Below are positions 17,767 to 25,872 of a stretch of DNA of 64,000 nt, piece after piece. Location of the stretch: the NCBI GenBank assembly GCA_028751075.1, contig JAQZDA010000004.1, forward strand, positions 1 through 64,000, written 5' to 3'. Each line of letters starts with the position of its first letter. Position 1 is the first letter of the stretch. The translations under genes and the position numbers were made by a program. The notes beneath the pieces were generated by a model, which worked only from the letters and a program-made list of their open reading frames with translations, did not search any database and was not told where the DNA came from. The stretch comes from Euryarchaeota archaeon Ods02 (GTDB taxonomy: Archaea; Halobacteriota; Halobacteria; Halobacteriales; Halorutilaceae).

Positions 17767-18549
17767 CTACTTCTCGTCTTCGTCGTCGGTTAGGTCGGGC
17801 TGGGGTGCGTCGGCTTCGGGACCCGTGTCTTCGGCGCTGGCCTCCATCTGGCCTTCGTCGGGCGCGGGGATGCCGCCGCCTCCCGTGTCTCCTGCATCCG
17901 ACGGTTCCTCCGACGGTGTTTCGGATGGATCCGTCGTCCTTTCTTCGCCGACGTCTACGTCGGTTCGGGTCTCGACGGCTTCGGCTGTGGCTTCGCCCTC
18001 GCTCTCTAGCTCCTCCTGTATCTCGTCGGCGTCCATCTCGCCCTCCTGAAGCATCTCCTCGTACCGTTCGGCTTTCTTCCGTATCTCGTCGATGTCCTCG
18101 TCCTGCTCTACCTCGGTCTCGATGACGGTCTCCTCCTCCTGTATCCACGCTATGCAGAGGCTGCCGCCGATCATGCCGAGCAGGGTGCCGAGGCCGAGGC
18201 CGCCGAAGGTTCCGCCGACGATGCTGAGTATCGCCATCACGATGCCTGTGAGGCCCGCCAGCGTGCTTATCTGCGGTATCGACAGGGCTGCTATGCCGCT
18301 GAGGAAGACGAAGAACGCGAACAGCATCCCGATGAGTCCGATTACTTCGCCGGTGCCGCCGGTGAACGCGAAGCCTTCGAGGGTGACGAGGGGGATGTAC
18401 GCGAGCACGAGGCCGCTCAATATGAGCAGTACTCCGCCCCAGAAAGGCCGTTGAGCCTTCCAGTCGTCGAACTTCGCTTTCCGGCTCTCGTATCCCCTGT
18501 ATCCCTTGACCACGGGTTTGAGGACGGTCTTCGTCGCCTGTGAAACCAT
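17767..18549 (-). CDS. DUF6114-like four-helix membrane protein
   Basis: Protein of 260 residues. After a basic N-terminus, PFWGGVLLILSGLVLAY opens the first of four hydrophobic helices (about residues 34-54, 70-92, 98-118, 122-142), followed by about 115 residues of Glu/Asp/Ser-rich coiled and disordered tail. The RPFWGGxLLILxG start and four-helix plan resemble the DUF6114 family, known from actinobacteria next to DUF6230 secreted proteins. Here it stands directly downstream of six DUF6230-like genes on the same strand, which supports the pairing. Function is unknown. Family name is from memory of the pattern, not a search. Confidence 0.65.
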   Translation of the reverse strand: MVSQATKTVLKPVVKGYRGYESRKAKFDDWKAQRPFWGGVLLILSGLVLAYIPLVTLEGFAFTGGTGEVIGLIGMLFAFFVFLSGIAALSIPQISTLAGLTGIVMAILSIVGGTFGGLGLGTLLGMIGGSLCIAWIQEEETVIETEVEQDEDIDEIRKKAERYEEMLQEGEMDADEIQEELESEGEATAEAVETRTDVDVGEERTTDPSETPSEEPSDAGDTGGGGIPAPDEGQMEASAEDTGPEADAPQPDLTDDEDEK

Positions 18550-18571
18550 TGTATGGTGTGTACGTCTCCGG

Positions 18572-18580
18572 TACTATAAG
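18572..18580 (-). promoter_or_regulatory. TATA-like element for the DUF6114-like gene
   Basis: On the minus strand CTTATAGTA is centred 27 bases before ATG 18549, predicting a leaderless transcript separate from the upstream surface-protein gene. Confidence 0.5.
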
Positions 18581-18606
18581 TATTCGGCTGAACGCTCCGT
18601 GGTTAC

Positions 18607-19446
18607 TTAGGGAACCGGGCAGCCATCTTCACCCAGCACTGCGTCGGGGTCGGCGTCACCTTCGTTCTCGTACCACTCCAGGTCGAGGCTGAGGTAGGGC
18701 ATCTCGAGCACGCTGAAGCTCAGGAAGTGCGCTCTCGCGCTCGCACCCTCTATCACTACGAGGTTGTCATCGTCCTCTGCTGTACCGGTGACGACGAACT
18801 CGCCCTCTGGTCCGAGACGGGGGTTTTCGCTGCTTCCGTCGCTGAAGCTCTCCCTTATCTCGGTGTCGAACGCCTGCAGGTGGTCTGCTTCGAGCGCGGT
18901 GACGTGGAGCGCTGCGTCACCGAGGGTGATGTTTCCAGGTTCTTCACCGTCCTGCTGACCGAGGTTTACGCGGACCATCTCCATCCCCGTTATCTCGGGC
19001 ACCGGTATATCTTTGAAGAAAGACAGGTCGCTGCCTTCCGGCACGTCTGCGTCGGTTATCTCGGCTCTCAGCTGCGGCAGCGTCGTGCCGTCCATGTCGG
19101 CGTCAGAGTATCCGTCTGCGTCGGTGAAATCGCCGCTTGTGGCTTCGCTGGGGCAGGCGGCTGTGGGTCCGAGCGCGGGGTATATCTCAACGTCTTCACC
19201 AACTAGCTCGTCTATCTCGGCGCCGAACCCTCCGATTCCGCTGACGCCGATGATCGCCAGAGCTCCGCTCGTGGAGACGATCAGCACGGCGACCATCACT
19301 GCGAGGACGAGGGACGCACCCACGGAGCCGAAGAAGATACGCCGGTTGGTCTCGGTGCGCTTCTCAGTCCTGACGTCTCTCCGCACGTGACCCTGCCACT
19401 TGTAGCGGTCTTCACGTAGTTCTTCCAGCTCTTCTTTGTCGAACAT
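18607..19446 (-). CDS. single-pass surface protein, DUF6230-like paralogue A
   Basis: Protein of 279 residues: about 40 charged N-terminal residues, one membrane helix (ASLVLAVMVAVLIVSTSGALA), then a glycine-rich GVSGIGGFGAEIDEL and an exported acidic domain. It shares the paralogue pattern: IYPALG followed by a cysteine (AACPSE), then LSFFKDIPVPE, MVRVNLG, a LHVTALEADHLQAFD segment and ARAHFLSFSVLEMPYLSLDL, with a second cysteine near the C-terminus (GEDGCPVP). The most divergent of the six same-strand copies. Role unknown; the domain lies outside the cell if the helix is a signal anchor. Confidence 0.7.
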   Translation of the reverse strand: MFDKEELEELREDRYKWQGHVRRDVRTEKRTETNRRIFFGSVGASLVLAVMVAVLIVSTSGALAIIGVSGIGGFGAEIDELVGEDVEIYPALGPTAACPSEATSGDFTDADGYSDADMDGTTLPQLRAEITDADVPEGSDLSFFKDIPVPEITGMEMVRVNLGQQDGEEPGNITLGDAALHVTALEADHLQAFDTEIRESFSDGSSENPRLGPEGEFVVTGTAEDDDNLVVIEGASARAHFLSFSVLEMPYLSLDLEWYENEGDADPDAVLGEDGCPVP

Positions 19447-19500
19447 TCTTTGGTTGGGTAGACCTCAGACCGACTGTCGTGCGCGCTACTACACACCCTT

Positions 19501-19511
19501 ACAATATAAAG
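19501..19511 (-). promoter_or_regulatory. TATA box for surface paralogue A
   Basis: Minus strand CTTTATATTGT lies about 55-65 bases before ATG 19446; a second TATA-like CTATAAAGG at 19521-19530 is just upstream. The leader would be about 30-50 bases. Confidence 0.5.
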
Positions 19512-19699
19512 CTTGTTGACCCCTTTATAGTGTAATCGTGACCTCTTCATGAGGACGCATCACCCGGGTCTTCAGGGACGGAACAGGGACGACGAGTCCG
19601 CTTCAAACCCCCCCGCGGAACCACAGGTTCCCCCGCGTCTCTAAAACACACTAAGCCAGCAGAGGGGTTCACATCTGAATCGGGATGTAGCCGAGATCC

Positions 19700-20536
19700 T
19701 CAGCCAGCGGCGTCCTCATCAGGGTATCCGTCGTAGATACCTGTGCCTGACATGTTGGCTATAGCCTGACACGTCATCTCGTCGACGTCGAGCGGGTTGA
19801 CGGCGGGTAGCTCGTCGAACTTGGTGGTGTTCACGAGCTGTACGCCGGGGCTGAGGGCGGGGACGTCGACGGAGGAGAACGCCACCATGTAGGTGACGGC
19901 GGTGCCGTTCGTTATCACTGCGCCGTCCTCCGCAGTGACCTTGAACTCGCCTCCTCCCGTGGAGTTACCCAGCGCATCCCCAACCCCTGTGAGGCCATCA
20001 ACCCAGAGTCCCTCCGCTCCATCTTCAGTGGAGACGTTCGAGGTCTCCCCGAGGGATGTATCCTGCAGAGTCAGCATCTGGCTGTTGAACGCCGTCATAC
20101 GCATGCCGAGGTCGTCTACGTCGAGCTCGCCGTCGCCGGTGGAGACGTCGACGCGGACGATGGTGTCGGCGGTGTAGTTGCTGGCTGGGAGCGGGAGGTC
20201 CTTGTAGATGGTGAGGCCTTCGCTGACGGTGGCGGTGCCCGTCATCGTCGCCTGCATCTGAGGTGCTTCAGGGCACTCCTGCTGGTCGCCGAGCGCGGGA
20301 TCCAGGTTCATGGTGCCTCCTGTGGCGTCGACGTGTCCGAACGACGTGACGAATCCGCCGAGGCCTGCGCCGAGCACGGTGCCGAACATCCCCATGGAGA
20401 GCACAGCGATGAGTATGAGGACGAGCAAGGTGCTGGAGAACGCTAGAACGCGGAAGAAGCTTCTACGGGACATCCCTCCCTCCGTGTCCCTGATAGACAT
20501 CTCGACCTTACCTCGGTCGTCTGGTCCCCTGCTCAT
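19700..20536 (-). CDS. single-pass surface protein, DUF6230-like paralogue B
   Basis: Protein of 278 residues. After a basic stretch (MSRRSFFRVLAF) comes a membrane helix followed by SMGMFGTVLGAGLGGFVTSF, the array's glycine-rich anchor motif. The exported part keeps LDPALGDQQECPEAPQM with the first cysteine, GLTIYKDLPLPASNYTADT, VRVDVSTG, DLGMRMTAFNSQMLTL, and TAVTYMVAFSSVDVPALSPG. A second cysteine (DEMTCQAIANMSG) is near the C-terminus. The two cysteines probably pair outside the cell. It has its own TATA box, so it is not simply cotranscribed. No known function. Confidence 0.72.
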   Translation of the reverse strand: MSRGPDDRGKVEMSIRDTEGGMSRRSFFRVLAFSSTLLVLILIAVLSMGMFGTVLGAGLGGFVTSFGHVDATGGTMNLDPALGDQQECPEAPQMQATMTGTATVSEGLTIYKDLPLPASNYTADTIVRVDVSTGDGELDVDDLGMRMTAFNSQMLTLQDTSLGETSNVSTEDGAEGLWVDGLTGVGDALGNSTGGGEFKVTAEDGAVITNGTAVTYMVAFSSVDVPALSPGVQLVNTTKFDELPAVNPLDVDEMTCQAIANMSGTGIYDGYPDEDAAG

Positions 20537-20563
20537 CTATAGTAGGTTAAGTTAACATTTCAG

Positions 20564-20574
20564 CCATATAAATC
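20564..20574 (-). promoter_or_regulatory. TATA box for surface paralogue B
   Basis: Minus strand GATTTATATGG is centred 33 bases before ATG 20536, giving a predicted leader of about 6 bases. The same GATTTATA core precedes paralogue C. Confidence 0.6.
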
Positions 20575-20700
20575 TCTCGTCGCTGGTGCTATCTTCTGGC
20601 TTCAGAGACCGGCACTGAAGGACGGTGTTCGTGACGCGAGAAAGGAAGGATAGTTCGCCTGTTCGCCTGACTGAGAGGTGTCAGCCCTGTTCAGCGGTGG

Positions 20701-21570
20701 TCAGGGGTAGCTGTCGTATAGGTCGGGCGAGCTGGCGGTGGCGAGAGCGTCACACGTGCGGTCAGCGGGGTCTACGTGGCGTTGTGCAGGTGTGCCTTCA
20801 GCTTCGAAGTCACCGTCGTCACCCATGGTTATGAATATGTCGAGGTTGTTCAGCGTGGCCGACGAGAACGCGACGTGGTGCGCTGCGGCGAGGCCGTCGT
20901 CTATCGTGACGTTAGAGCCTTCGGGGATGCTGATACCGAACTCGACGTTGTCAGCGAGCTCGTCACCCGCGAGGGTCTGGACCTCACCGCCGTCGACTCC
21001 GTAGGAGTCGTAGGCGTCACCTGTCTCGTCTCCGAAGTCGCTGAACTCGCTTATCTCGACGTCTGCGTCAGGGTCGACGGAGTTGCTGGCGTCGAGGATG
21101 AGCGCGGAGGCGTTGAGCGCGCTGAGCCGGAGGTCAAGGTCCTCTAGCTCGAGGTCCTGTGGGTCGTCGCTCACGATGTTGATGCGCGCGACATCTACGT
21201 TGAACGTGTCAGGCAGCGGCAGGTCCTTGTAGAAGGCGACGTGCTGGTCTACCTCAGCGGTGCCGGGGAAGTACGCCATCAGCTGCGGTGCTTCGTCACA
21301 CGCGGGCTGTTCTCCGAGGACAGGGTAGAGCGCTCCGTCGTCGCCGTCGAGCTCCGCGTTGACCTCTCCGAAGCTCGCTATGAAGCCGCCGATACCTACT
21401 CCGAGCGCCGCGGACAACATTCCCACGGACAACACTGTCACCAACAGCAGCGTCATCGCGGTCGCGCCTATACCCATCCATTTCGCGAACGATCTGCCGT
21501 CGGTCTCTCCGACGTCGTCGCGATAGGTTATCTCGATCGTCTTGTTCGTTCTGTCTGGTCTATCTGACAT
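20701..21570 (-). CDS. single-pass surface protein, DUF6230-like paralogue C
   Basis: Protein of 289 residues with a cytoplasmic N-terminus (MSDRPDRTNKTIEITYRDD), one helix, then SVGMLSAALGVGIGGFIASF. The exported domain has LYPVLGEQPACDEAPQLMA, VAFYKDLPLPDTFNVDVAR, LEDLDLRLSALNASALIL, and AAHHVAFSSATLNNLDIFI, and ends with a second cysteine (RTCDALATASSPDLYDSYP). ATG 21570 is preferred to GTG 21585 because the leader before it (GAGGTGACCAGAGACACA) is similar to that before paralogue F. Closest to paralogue F in the array by motif wording. Function unknown. Confidence 0.72.
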   Translation of the reverse strand: MSDRPDRTNKTIEITYRDDVGETDGRSFAKWMGIGATAMTLLLVTVLSVGMLSAALGVGIGGFIASFGEVNAELDGDDGALYPVLGEQPACDEAPQLMAYFPGTAEVDQHVAFYKDLPLPDTFNVDVARINIVSDDPQDLELEDLDLRLSALNASALILDASNSVDPDADVEISEFSDFGDETGDAYDSYGVDGGEVQTLAGDELADNVEFGISIPEGSNVTIDDGLAAAHHVAFSSATLNNLDIFITMGDDGDFEAEGTPAQRHVDPADRTCDALATASSPDLYDSYP

Positions 21571-21615
21571 TGTGTCTCTGGTCACCTCGTACGTGAGCGC
21601 ACATTTCTACCCCAC

Positions 21616-21626
21616 CCGTATAAATC
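21616..21626 (-). promoter_or_regulatory. TATA box for surface paralogue C
   Basis: Minus strand GATTTATACGG is centred about 50 bases before ATG 21570, predicting a leader of about 24 bases that contains a GAGGTGACC purine-rich site. Confidence 0.55.
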
Positions 21627-21671
21627 TTTCGTGGCTTGCCGGCGGGGTGTGTGGGGATTCAGGACTCTGCT

Positions 21672-22493
21672 CTACTCCGCGAGGTCCTCGCAGGCGTCGC
21701 CGCCGTCGACGACGCGTGGGTCGAGGCCGTCGAACTGGCTCTCGCTCCCTATCAACACCGCCATGTTGAGGTCAGGCAGCGACAGCTCGCTCACCGCGAC
21801 CGCGTGCGCGACAGCGACACCCTGTTCTATGTAGAAGTTGTCCTCGCCTTCCGCGCCCAATCCGAACTCGTAGTCGGCGTCGTCGAAACCCACCTCTCGC
21901 TGCTGGCTGAACCTGTCGTGTTCGTCGCCTTCACCGCTCGTGCCCTCCCAGGTGTCGGGACCGAACTCCCGCAGCACCACGGGTTCCCCGCCGCCCCCGA
22001 ACTCCGCGTAAGCGGCTTCCAACGCGGTGACGCGGAGGTCGAGGTCGTTCACCATGGCGACGTCGTCCTCGGGGATGTCGGATTCGATGGCGACCCGTAC
22101 GACCTCGGCGTCGGTGAAGTCACCGGGTGTCGGCAGGTCCTTGTAGAACCGGACGTGGTCACCTATCTCGACCTCTCCCTCTATGACGGCTTTCAGCTGC
22201 GGCAGGTTCTCACACGCGGGGTGTTCGTCGATGACGGGGAAGATGGTGCCGCGGTCGGCCTCCACGGTGCCGAACTCCGCGACGAACCCACCGGTGCCGC
22301 CGCCGTAGATAGAGCCGAGGGCGGGACCCGTCAGCAGTCCCATGGTGACGAGGATGCTGAGGAAGACGGTGGAGACAGCGAGGGTGCCGGTGAACTGGTC
22401 GCGGTCGACGCCGCCGTACTGCTTCCTCCGGACGCGCTGTCTCCGGGTGTAGCTAGGTCTACCCGTGGACGTATCGGAGTCAGCGGTGGCCAT
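21672..22493 (-). CDS. single-pass surface protein, DUF6230-like paralogue D
   Basis: Protein of 273 residues: basic N-terminus (YTRRQRVRRKQYGG), helix around AVSTVFLSILVTMGLL, then GSIYGGGTGGFVAEFGTVEA. The exported domain contains IFPVIDEHPACENLPQLKA, VRFYKDLPTPGDFTDAEVV, NDLDLRVTALEAAYAEFG, a loop EFGPDTWEGTSGEGDEHDRF not found in A-C, AVAHAVAVSELSLPDLNMAV and a final GGDACEDLAE. Start ATG 22493 is conventional; a TTG at 22544 would add 17 residues. Nearly identical to paralogue E outside the first 35 residues, implying a recent duplication. Confidence 0.72.
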   Translation of the reverse strand: MATADSDTSTGRPSYTRRQRVRRKQYGGVDRDQFTGTLAVSTVFLSILVTMGLLTGPALGSIYGGGTGGFVAEFGTVEADRGTIFPVIDEHPACENLPQLKAVIEGEVEIGDHVRFYKDLPTPGDFTDAEVVRVAIESDIPEDDVAMVNDLDLRVTALEAAYAEFGGGGEPVVLREFGPDTWEGTSGEGDEHDRFSQQREVGFDDADYEFGLGAEGEDNFYIEQGVAVAHAVAVSELSLPDLNMAVLIGSESQFDGLDPRVVDGGDACEDLAE

Positions 22494-22714
22494 CTGCTTC
22501 TCCGTCGGACGGCTTAATCCGGTGTCTTCTGCTTGGTCTTTCAACTAGTCCCACACCTTCCTTCAGACGGACGCTACCTCGGTTTACGCCGTCTTCTTAC
22601 GTAAGCCCTGCGGAAGAAGTCGGGGACGGCGAGGGGTTACGCCTCGTATGCACGGCTACAGAGGGTTCTGGAGCGGCTGCACGAACGGATGCTCGCTGTA
22701 GAATGGCGTCGCGG

Positions 22715-23617
22715 TCACTCGGCGAGGTCTTCGCAGGCGTCGTCGCTGTCGACGACGCGTGGGTCGGGGGCGTCGAAGTCATCTTCCGCGCCTATCAGTA
22801 TCGCGGTCTGTAGATCCGGCAAAGATAGCTCGCTGACTGCGACGGAGTGAGCGACAGCGACACCGCGGTCTATGAAGAAGTTGTCGTCGCCTTCCGCGCC
22901 TAATCCGAACTCGTAGTCGGCGTCGTCGAACCCGACCTCACGAGCCTGGCTGAACCTGTCGTGTTCGTCGCCTTCTCCGCTCGTGCCTTCCCAGGTGTCT
23001 GGGCCGAACTCCCGGAGGACGACGGGTTCCCCGCCTTCTTCACCGAGCTCGATGTACTCGGCTTCTAACGCGGTCATCCGGAGGTCGAGGTCGTTGACGA
23101 ACGCGAGCTCTCCATCGGGTATCTCTGATTCGATGGCGAGACGCACTATGTCGGCGTCGGTGAAGTCACCCGGCGTCGGCAGATCCTTGTAGAACCGGAC
23201 GTGGTCTCCGATCTCTACGTCGCCGTCGATGACGGCTTTCAGCTGCGGGAGGTTCTCGCACGCAGGGTGTTCGTCGATGACGGGGAAGATCGTGCCTTCA
23301 CCGGCTTCGACGGTGCCGAACTCCGCGACGAAGCCGCCGGTGCCGCCGCCGTAGATGCTGCCGAGCGCGGGACCCGTCAGCAGCCCCATGGACACGATTA
23401 TCGCGAGGAAGACGGCGGATACGGCGAGGGTGCCGGTGAACTGGTCGCGGTGGACGCTGCCGTACCGTTTGGTCTTGAACCGTCGGGTGGTAGTGTGGGT
23501 TCGACGGGGTGCGGGTGCGGAGGCGGTGGAGCCTGCGGGGGTGCCGCCGTCGCTGGCCGCGGTCATCCTGTCGGCGTCAGGCCGGGGTGGCGTGGTGTCG
23601 GCGGCGTCTTCAGTCAT
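22715..23617 (-). CDS. single-pass surface protein, DUF6230-like paralogue E
   Basis: Protein of 300 residues. The first 50 residues are Ala/Thr/Pro-rich and differ from paralogue D; from DQFTGTLAVSAVFLAIIV onward the two match closely, including GSIYGGGTGGFVAEFGTVEA, IDEHPACENLPQLKAVIDG, FYKDLPTPGDFTDADIV, EFGPDTWEGTSGEGDEHDRF and the terminal DDACEDLAE. Own TATA box at 23672-23682. Two conserved cysteines, one on each side of the exported domain. Role unknown; surface exposure is inferred from the single N-terminal helix. Confidence 0.72.
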   Translation of the reverse strand: MTEDAADTTPPRPDADRMTAASDGGTPAGSTASAPAPRRTHTTTRRFKTKRYGSVHRDQFTGTLAVSAVFLAIIVSMGLLTGPALGSIYGGGTGGFVAEFGTVEAGEGTIFPVIDEHPACENLPQLKAVIDGDVEIGDHVRFYKDLPTPGDFTDADIVRLAIESEIPDGELAFVNDLDLRMTALEAEYIELGEEGGEPVVLREFGPDTWEGTSGEGDEHDRFSQAREVGFDDADYEFGLGAEGDDNFFIDRGVAVAHSVAVSELSLPDLQTAILIGAEDDFDAPDPRVVDSDDACEDLAE

Positions 23618-23671
23618 TCTATCGTGTTCTCCCCGTCGCGCCCTCTAGACGTGAACTAACTAAAGGGCTTT

Positions 23672-23682
23672 CCTATATAAAG
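23672..23682 (-). promoter_or_regulatory. TATA box for surface paralogue E
   Basis: Minus strand CTTTATATAGG, the strongest TATA match of the array, is centred 60 bases before ATG 23617, predicting a leader of about 33 bases. Confidence 0.6.
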
Positions 23683-23736
23683 ATTGGTCTTGCAGGGGTT
23701 CTGCGTTCAACCCCTCCAGCCATCCGAGGTCATAGG

Positions 23737-24120
23737 CTACCCGCCGCCTCGTTCCCCAGAGTCCTCTGGTTCGCCGTCGACGTCCTCCGTCTCAGCCCCC
23801 TTTGCTGACCCTTCCACCGGTGTCTCTTCCCCTGCGTCGTCTGCGTCGTCTCCCCCGGCGTCCTCTGCTTCACCCGTCGACTCGGTGCCGCCGGAGGTCG
23901 TGGATGACCCGCTTTCGTCTTCGCCGAAGACGATGACGAGGCCGACGACGACGAATGCGGCGCCGAGCCAGGGGATCCATCCGATGTCGAGTTCTGCGCC
24001 GAGCACTCCGATGAGGGCTCCGCCGAACATCCCCAGCATGAACAGGAGGACGCCGACGGCCATCAAAAGGTATCCCCAGAGAGTGGCCGAGGCATCTATC
24101 TCGGTTGCTTCGTTCTCCAT
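23737..24120 (-). CDS. small two-helix membrane protein within the surface-protein array
   Basis: Protein of 127 residues beginning MENEATEIDASATLWGYLLM. Two hydrophobic helices (about 15-40 and 49-67, WIPWLGAAFVVVGLVIVF) flank a short loop with ELDIGW; the remaining 60 residues are a disordered Glu/Asp/Gly/Ser tail. No cysteines. It lies between surface paralogues E and F on the same strand. The architecture (helices then acidic cytoplasmic-type tail) parallels the DUF6114-like protein at the other end of the array, so it may be an accessory membrane partner. No family recognised. Confidence 0.65.
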   Translation of the reverse strand: MENEATEIDASATLWGYLLMAVGVLLFMLGMFGGALIGVLGAELDIGWIPWLGAAFVVVGLVIVFGEDESGSSTTSGGTESTGEAEDAGGDDADDAGEETPVEGSAKGAETEDVDGEPEDSGERGGG

Positions 24121-24295
24121 GGGGTTTCAGAAGCACGGCTATCTCTTACGTCTAACGGTGGAAGCGGGAGAGCGCGCTGGAGAGGAAAGAAGACCAGTTC
24201 GATCCAGCTGTCGCTGTCGGGCTGTGTAGTCGTCAGAAAGGTCCGAGGCCGCGTCTTCGTCGCCTACAGACGGGTTAGTTGGCGGGCGTTACAGC

Positions 24296-25135
24296 TTAGT
24301 CGAAGTACGGTGTCTCGGGCGAGTCGGGGTTGCTCTCCGTTGCGAGCTCGTCACAGTCAGCTCCACCGTCAACCTGACGAACTGCAATCTCATCGTCGCC
24401 AAGGGGGTCGCTCTCGAAGTCGGTTTCCTCACCGATGAGGACCGCCATGCTGACGTCCTGAAGTCCCTCGAGAGCCTGGAACGACACGGAGTGAGTGACA
24501 GCTGTACCGCTGTCTATCGTCATTCCGCCATCTCCTCCGCTGACTGCGATACCGAACTCGGCGCTACCGTCGATGTCGTCGATGCCGGTTATGTCCTCGT
24601 CGGGGTCAGCGTACGCGTCCTCGGCACCTTCAGTACCGGTGCGCTCGAACTCCTGGATGTCGACCTCGGAGTCCGCGCCGTCGGTGGCGTCACCGAGGTT
24701 GAGCTCGTCAGCTACGAGCGCTGTGAGCCTTAGGTCGAGGTCGGTCGCATCGACCTCGTTAGTACCTAAGTCGGACTCTATGGCTACGCGCGCCAGATCA
24801 GCGTTTGTGAAGTCGTCCGGCAACGGCAGGTCCTTGTAGAACGCTACTTCCTCCGTTATCGTCGCTTCACCGTCGATGCTCGCCATCAGCTGTGGCGCGT
24901 TCTCACACGCGGGGTTCTCCCCGAGCACGGGGTATATCTGTGCGTTTGCGTCGCTGGCGTCTACGTGGCCGAACTCCGCCACGAAGCCGCCGATACCTAC
25001 TCCGAGCGCCGCGCCGACCATACCAACGGAGAGTATGGTCACCAGCATGATCGCGAGGAACAGCGATCCCATCGCCATCGCTCCCGCGACCTTCCTCTTA
25101 TCGTACGAGTTGTCGTGATTCGGTTTGTCTGTCAT
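24296..25135 (-). CDS. single-pass surface protein, DUF6230-like paralogue F
   Basis: Protein of 279 residues, the most upstream copy in the direction of transcription. MTDKPNHDNSYDKRKVAGAM leads to a helix and SVGMVGAALGVGIGGFVAEF. The exported domain carries IYPVLGENPACENAPQLMA, VAFYKDLPLPDDFTNADLAR, TDLDLRLTALVADELNLGD, TAVTHSVSFQALEGLQDVSM and a second cysteine (GGADCDELATESNPDSPET). The motif wording makes it the best representative of the family consensus. Preceded by a strong TATA box. Function unknown. Confidence 0.72.
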   Translation of the reverse strand: MTDKPNHDNSYDKRKVAGAMAMGSLFLAIMLVTILSVGMVGAALGVGIGGFVAEFGHVDASDANAQIYPVLGENPACENAPQLMASIDGEATITEEVAFYKDLPLPDDFTNADLARVAIESDLGTNEVDATDLDLRLTALVADELNLGDATDGADSEVDIQEFERTGTEGAEDAYADPDEDITGIDDIDGSAEFGIAVSGGDGGMTIDSGTAVTHSVSFQALEGLQDVSMAVLIGEETDFESDPLGDDEIAVRQVDGGADCDELATESNPDSPETPYFD

Positions 25136-25180
25136 GTTTGTTGGTCACCTGCAAACCGTGTGGGCACATTAAGAGGCAAT

Positions 25181-25190
25181 GTATATAAAG
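25181..25190 (-). promoter_or_regulatory. TATA box for surface paralogue F
   Basis: Minus strand CTTTATATAC is centred about 50 bases before ATG 25135, predicting a 23-base leader with an AGGTGACC site. Between this box and the next gene (25191-25424) I see no coding region. Confidence 0.6.
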
Positions 25191-25424
25191 GTTGTGGAGG
25201 GGCTGTGACCGCAAGAAGGCGGCGGGATACACCAAGTCACCCCGGCCGAAACCGCCCCTCAGATAAATACCCTTCGACCGCCGGCGACGGCGGACGGCGC
25301 GCGAACAACACCCCCACACGACACCCCGCACGACACACCGCAGGCGCAGGCCCCGACATAAAGCCACCCAGAGATAGACACGTTCGACGCCGCAGACCAA
25401 CAGCTCCGACGGAGACAGAAACCG

Positions 25425-25601
25425 CTATCCACCTAACGCTATAGACAGCCACCAGAACACCAGGAACCCCGCGAACATCAGGAAGAACACGAGGAACGCT
25501 ATGTTCTCCTTCCGGTTCTTGTTGAACTCCCTGACGATATACTCCATAAACGACTCGTCGTCACCGTCGACGTCAGCTTCAACGTCCTCGGACTCAGACA
25601 T
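25425..25601 (-). CDS. small single-helix membrane protein (58 aa)
   Basis: Begins MSESEDVEADVDGDDESFME, continues with a basic stretch (REFNKNRKEN) and ends in one strongly hydrophobic helix IAFLVFFLMFAGFLVFWWL, a tail-anchor layout. ATG 25601 is used; the frame is open upstream to 25709 but the extra residues are not halophile-like. No family recognised. It lies at the edge of the surface-protein array, between paralogue F and the divergent copy on the plus strand. Confidence 0.55.
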   Translation of the reverse strand: MSESEDVEADVDGDDESFMEYIVREFNKNRKENIAFLVFFLMFAGFLVFWWLSIALGG

Positions 25602-25872
25602 ACACCCCGGTAAACCGCCACGGAACTTAGAGGCTTCGACGCAGACACCCTGAAACCCTGTGTAACAGACCCAAGACAGAGCCAGACAGCCATCACCCAG
25701 CCCTCGCAAACCCCCTCTATCTTTCTACACGCGCGGACGCGCGCGTAGACCCAACGCACGCACACCCAACGCCACTCACACCCAGGAACACATCTCAGCC
25801 AGAGAGACCCATCGAACCCCTCCTGCATCCGACCCGAAGATACTTGTGAAAGAATACATAAAGACACATAGA

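Larger units (their letters stand above)
21672..23617 (-). repeat. tandem gene duplication (paralogues D and E)
   Basis: Two adjacent genes share long runs of matching nucleotides, for example around 21940-22000 versus 22980-23040 and 22120-22320 versus 23160-23360, while their 5' ends and the spacer (22494-22714 side) differ. This is a direct tandem repeat with a unit of about 1.04 kb, recent by comparison with the other paralogues. Confidence 0.75.

Noticed and set aside
19296-19550. 84-residue frame overlapping the start of surface paralogue A
   Set aside because: It overlaps the real start in another frame and its N-terminus lies across two TATA elements.
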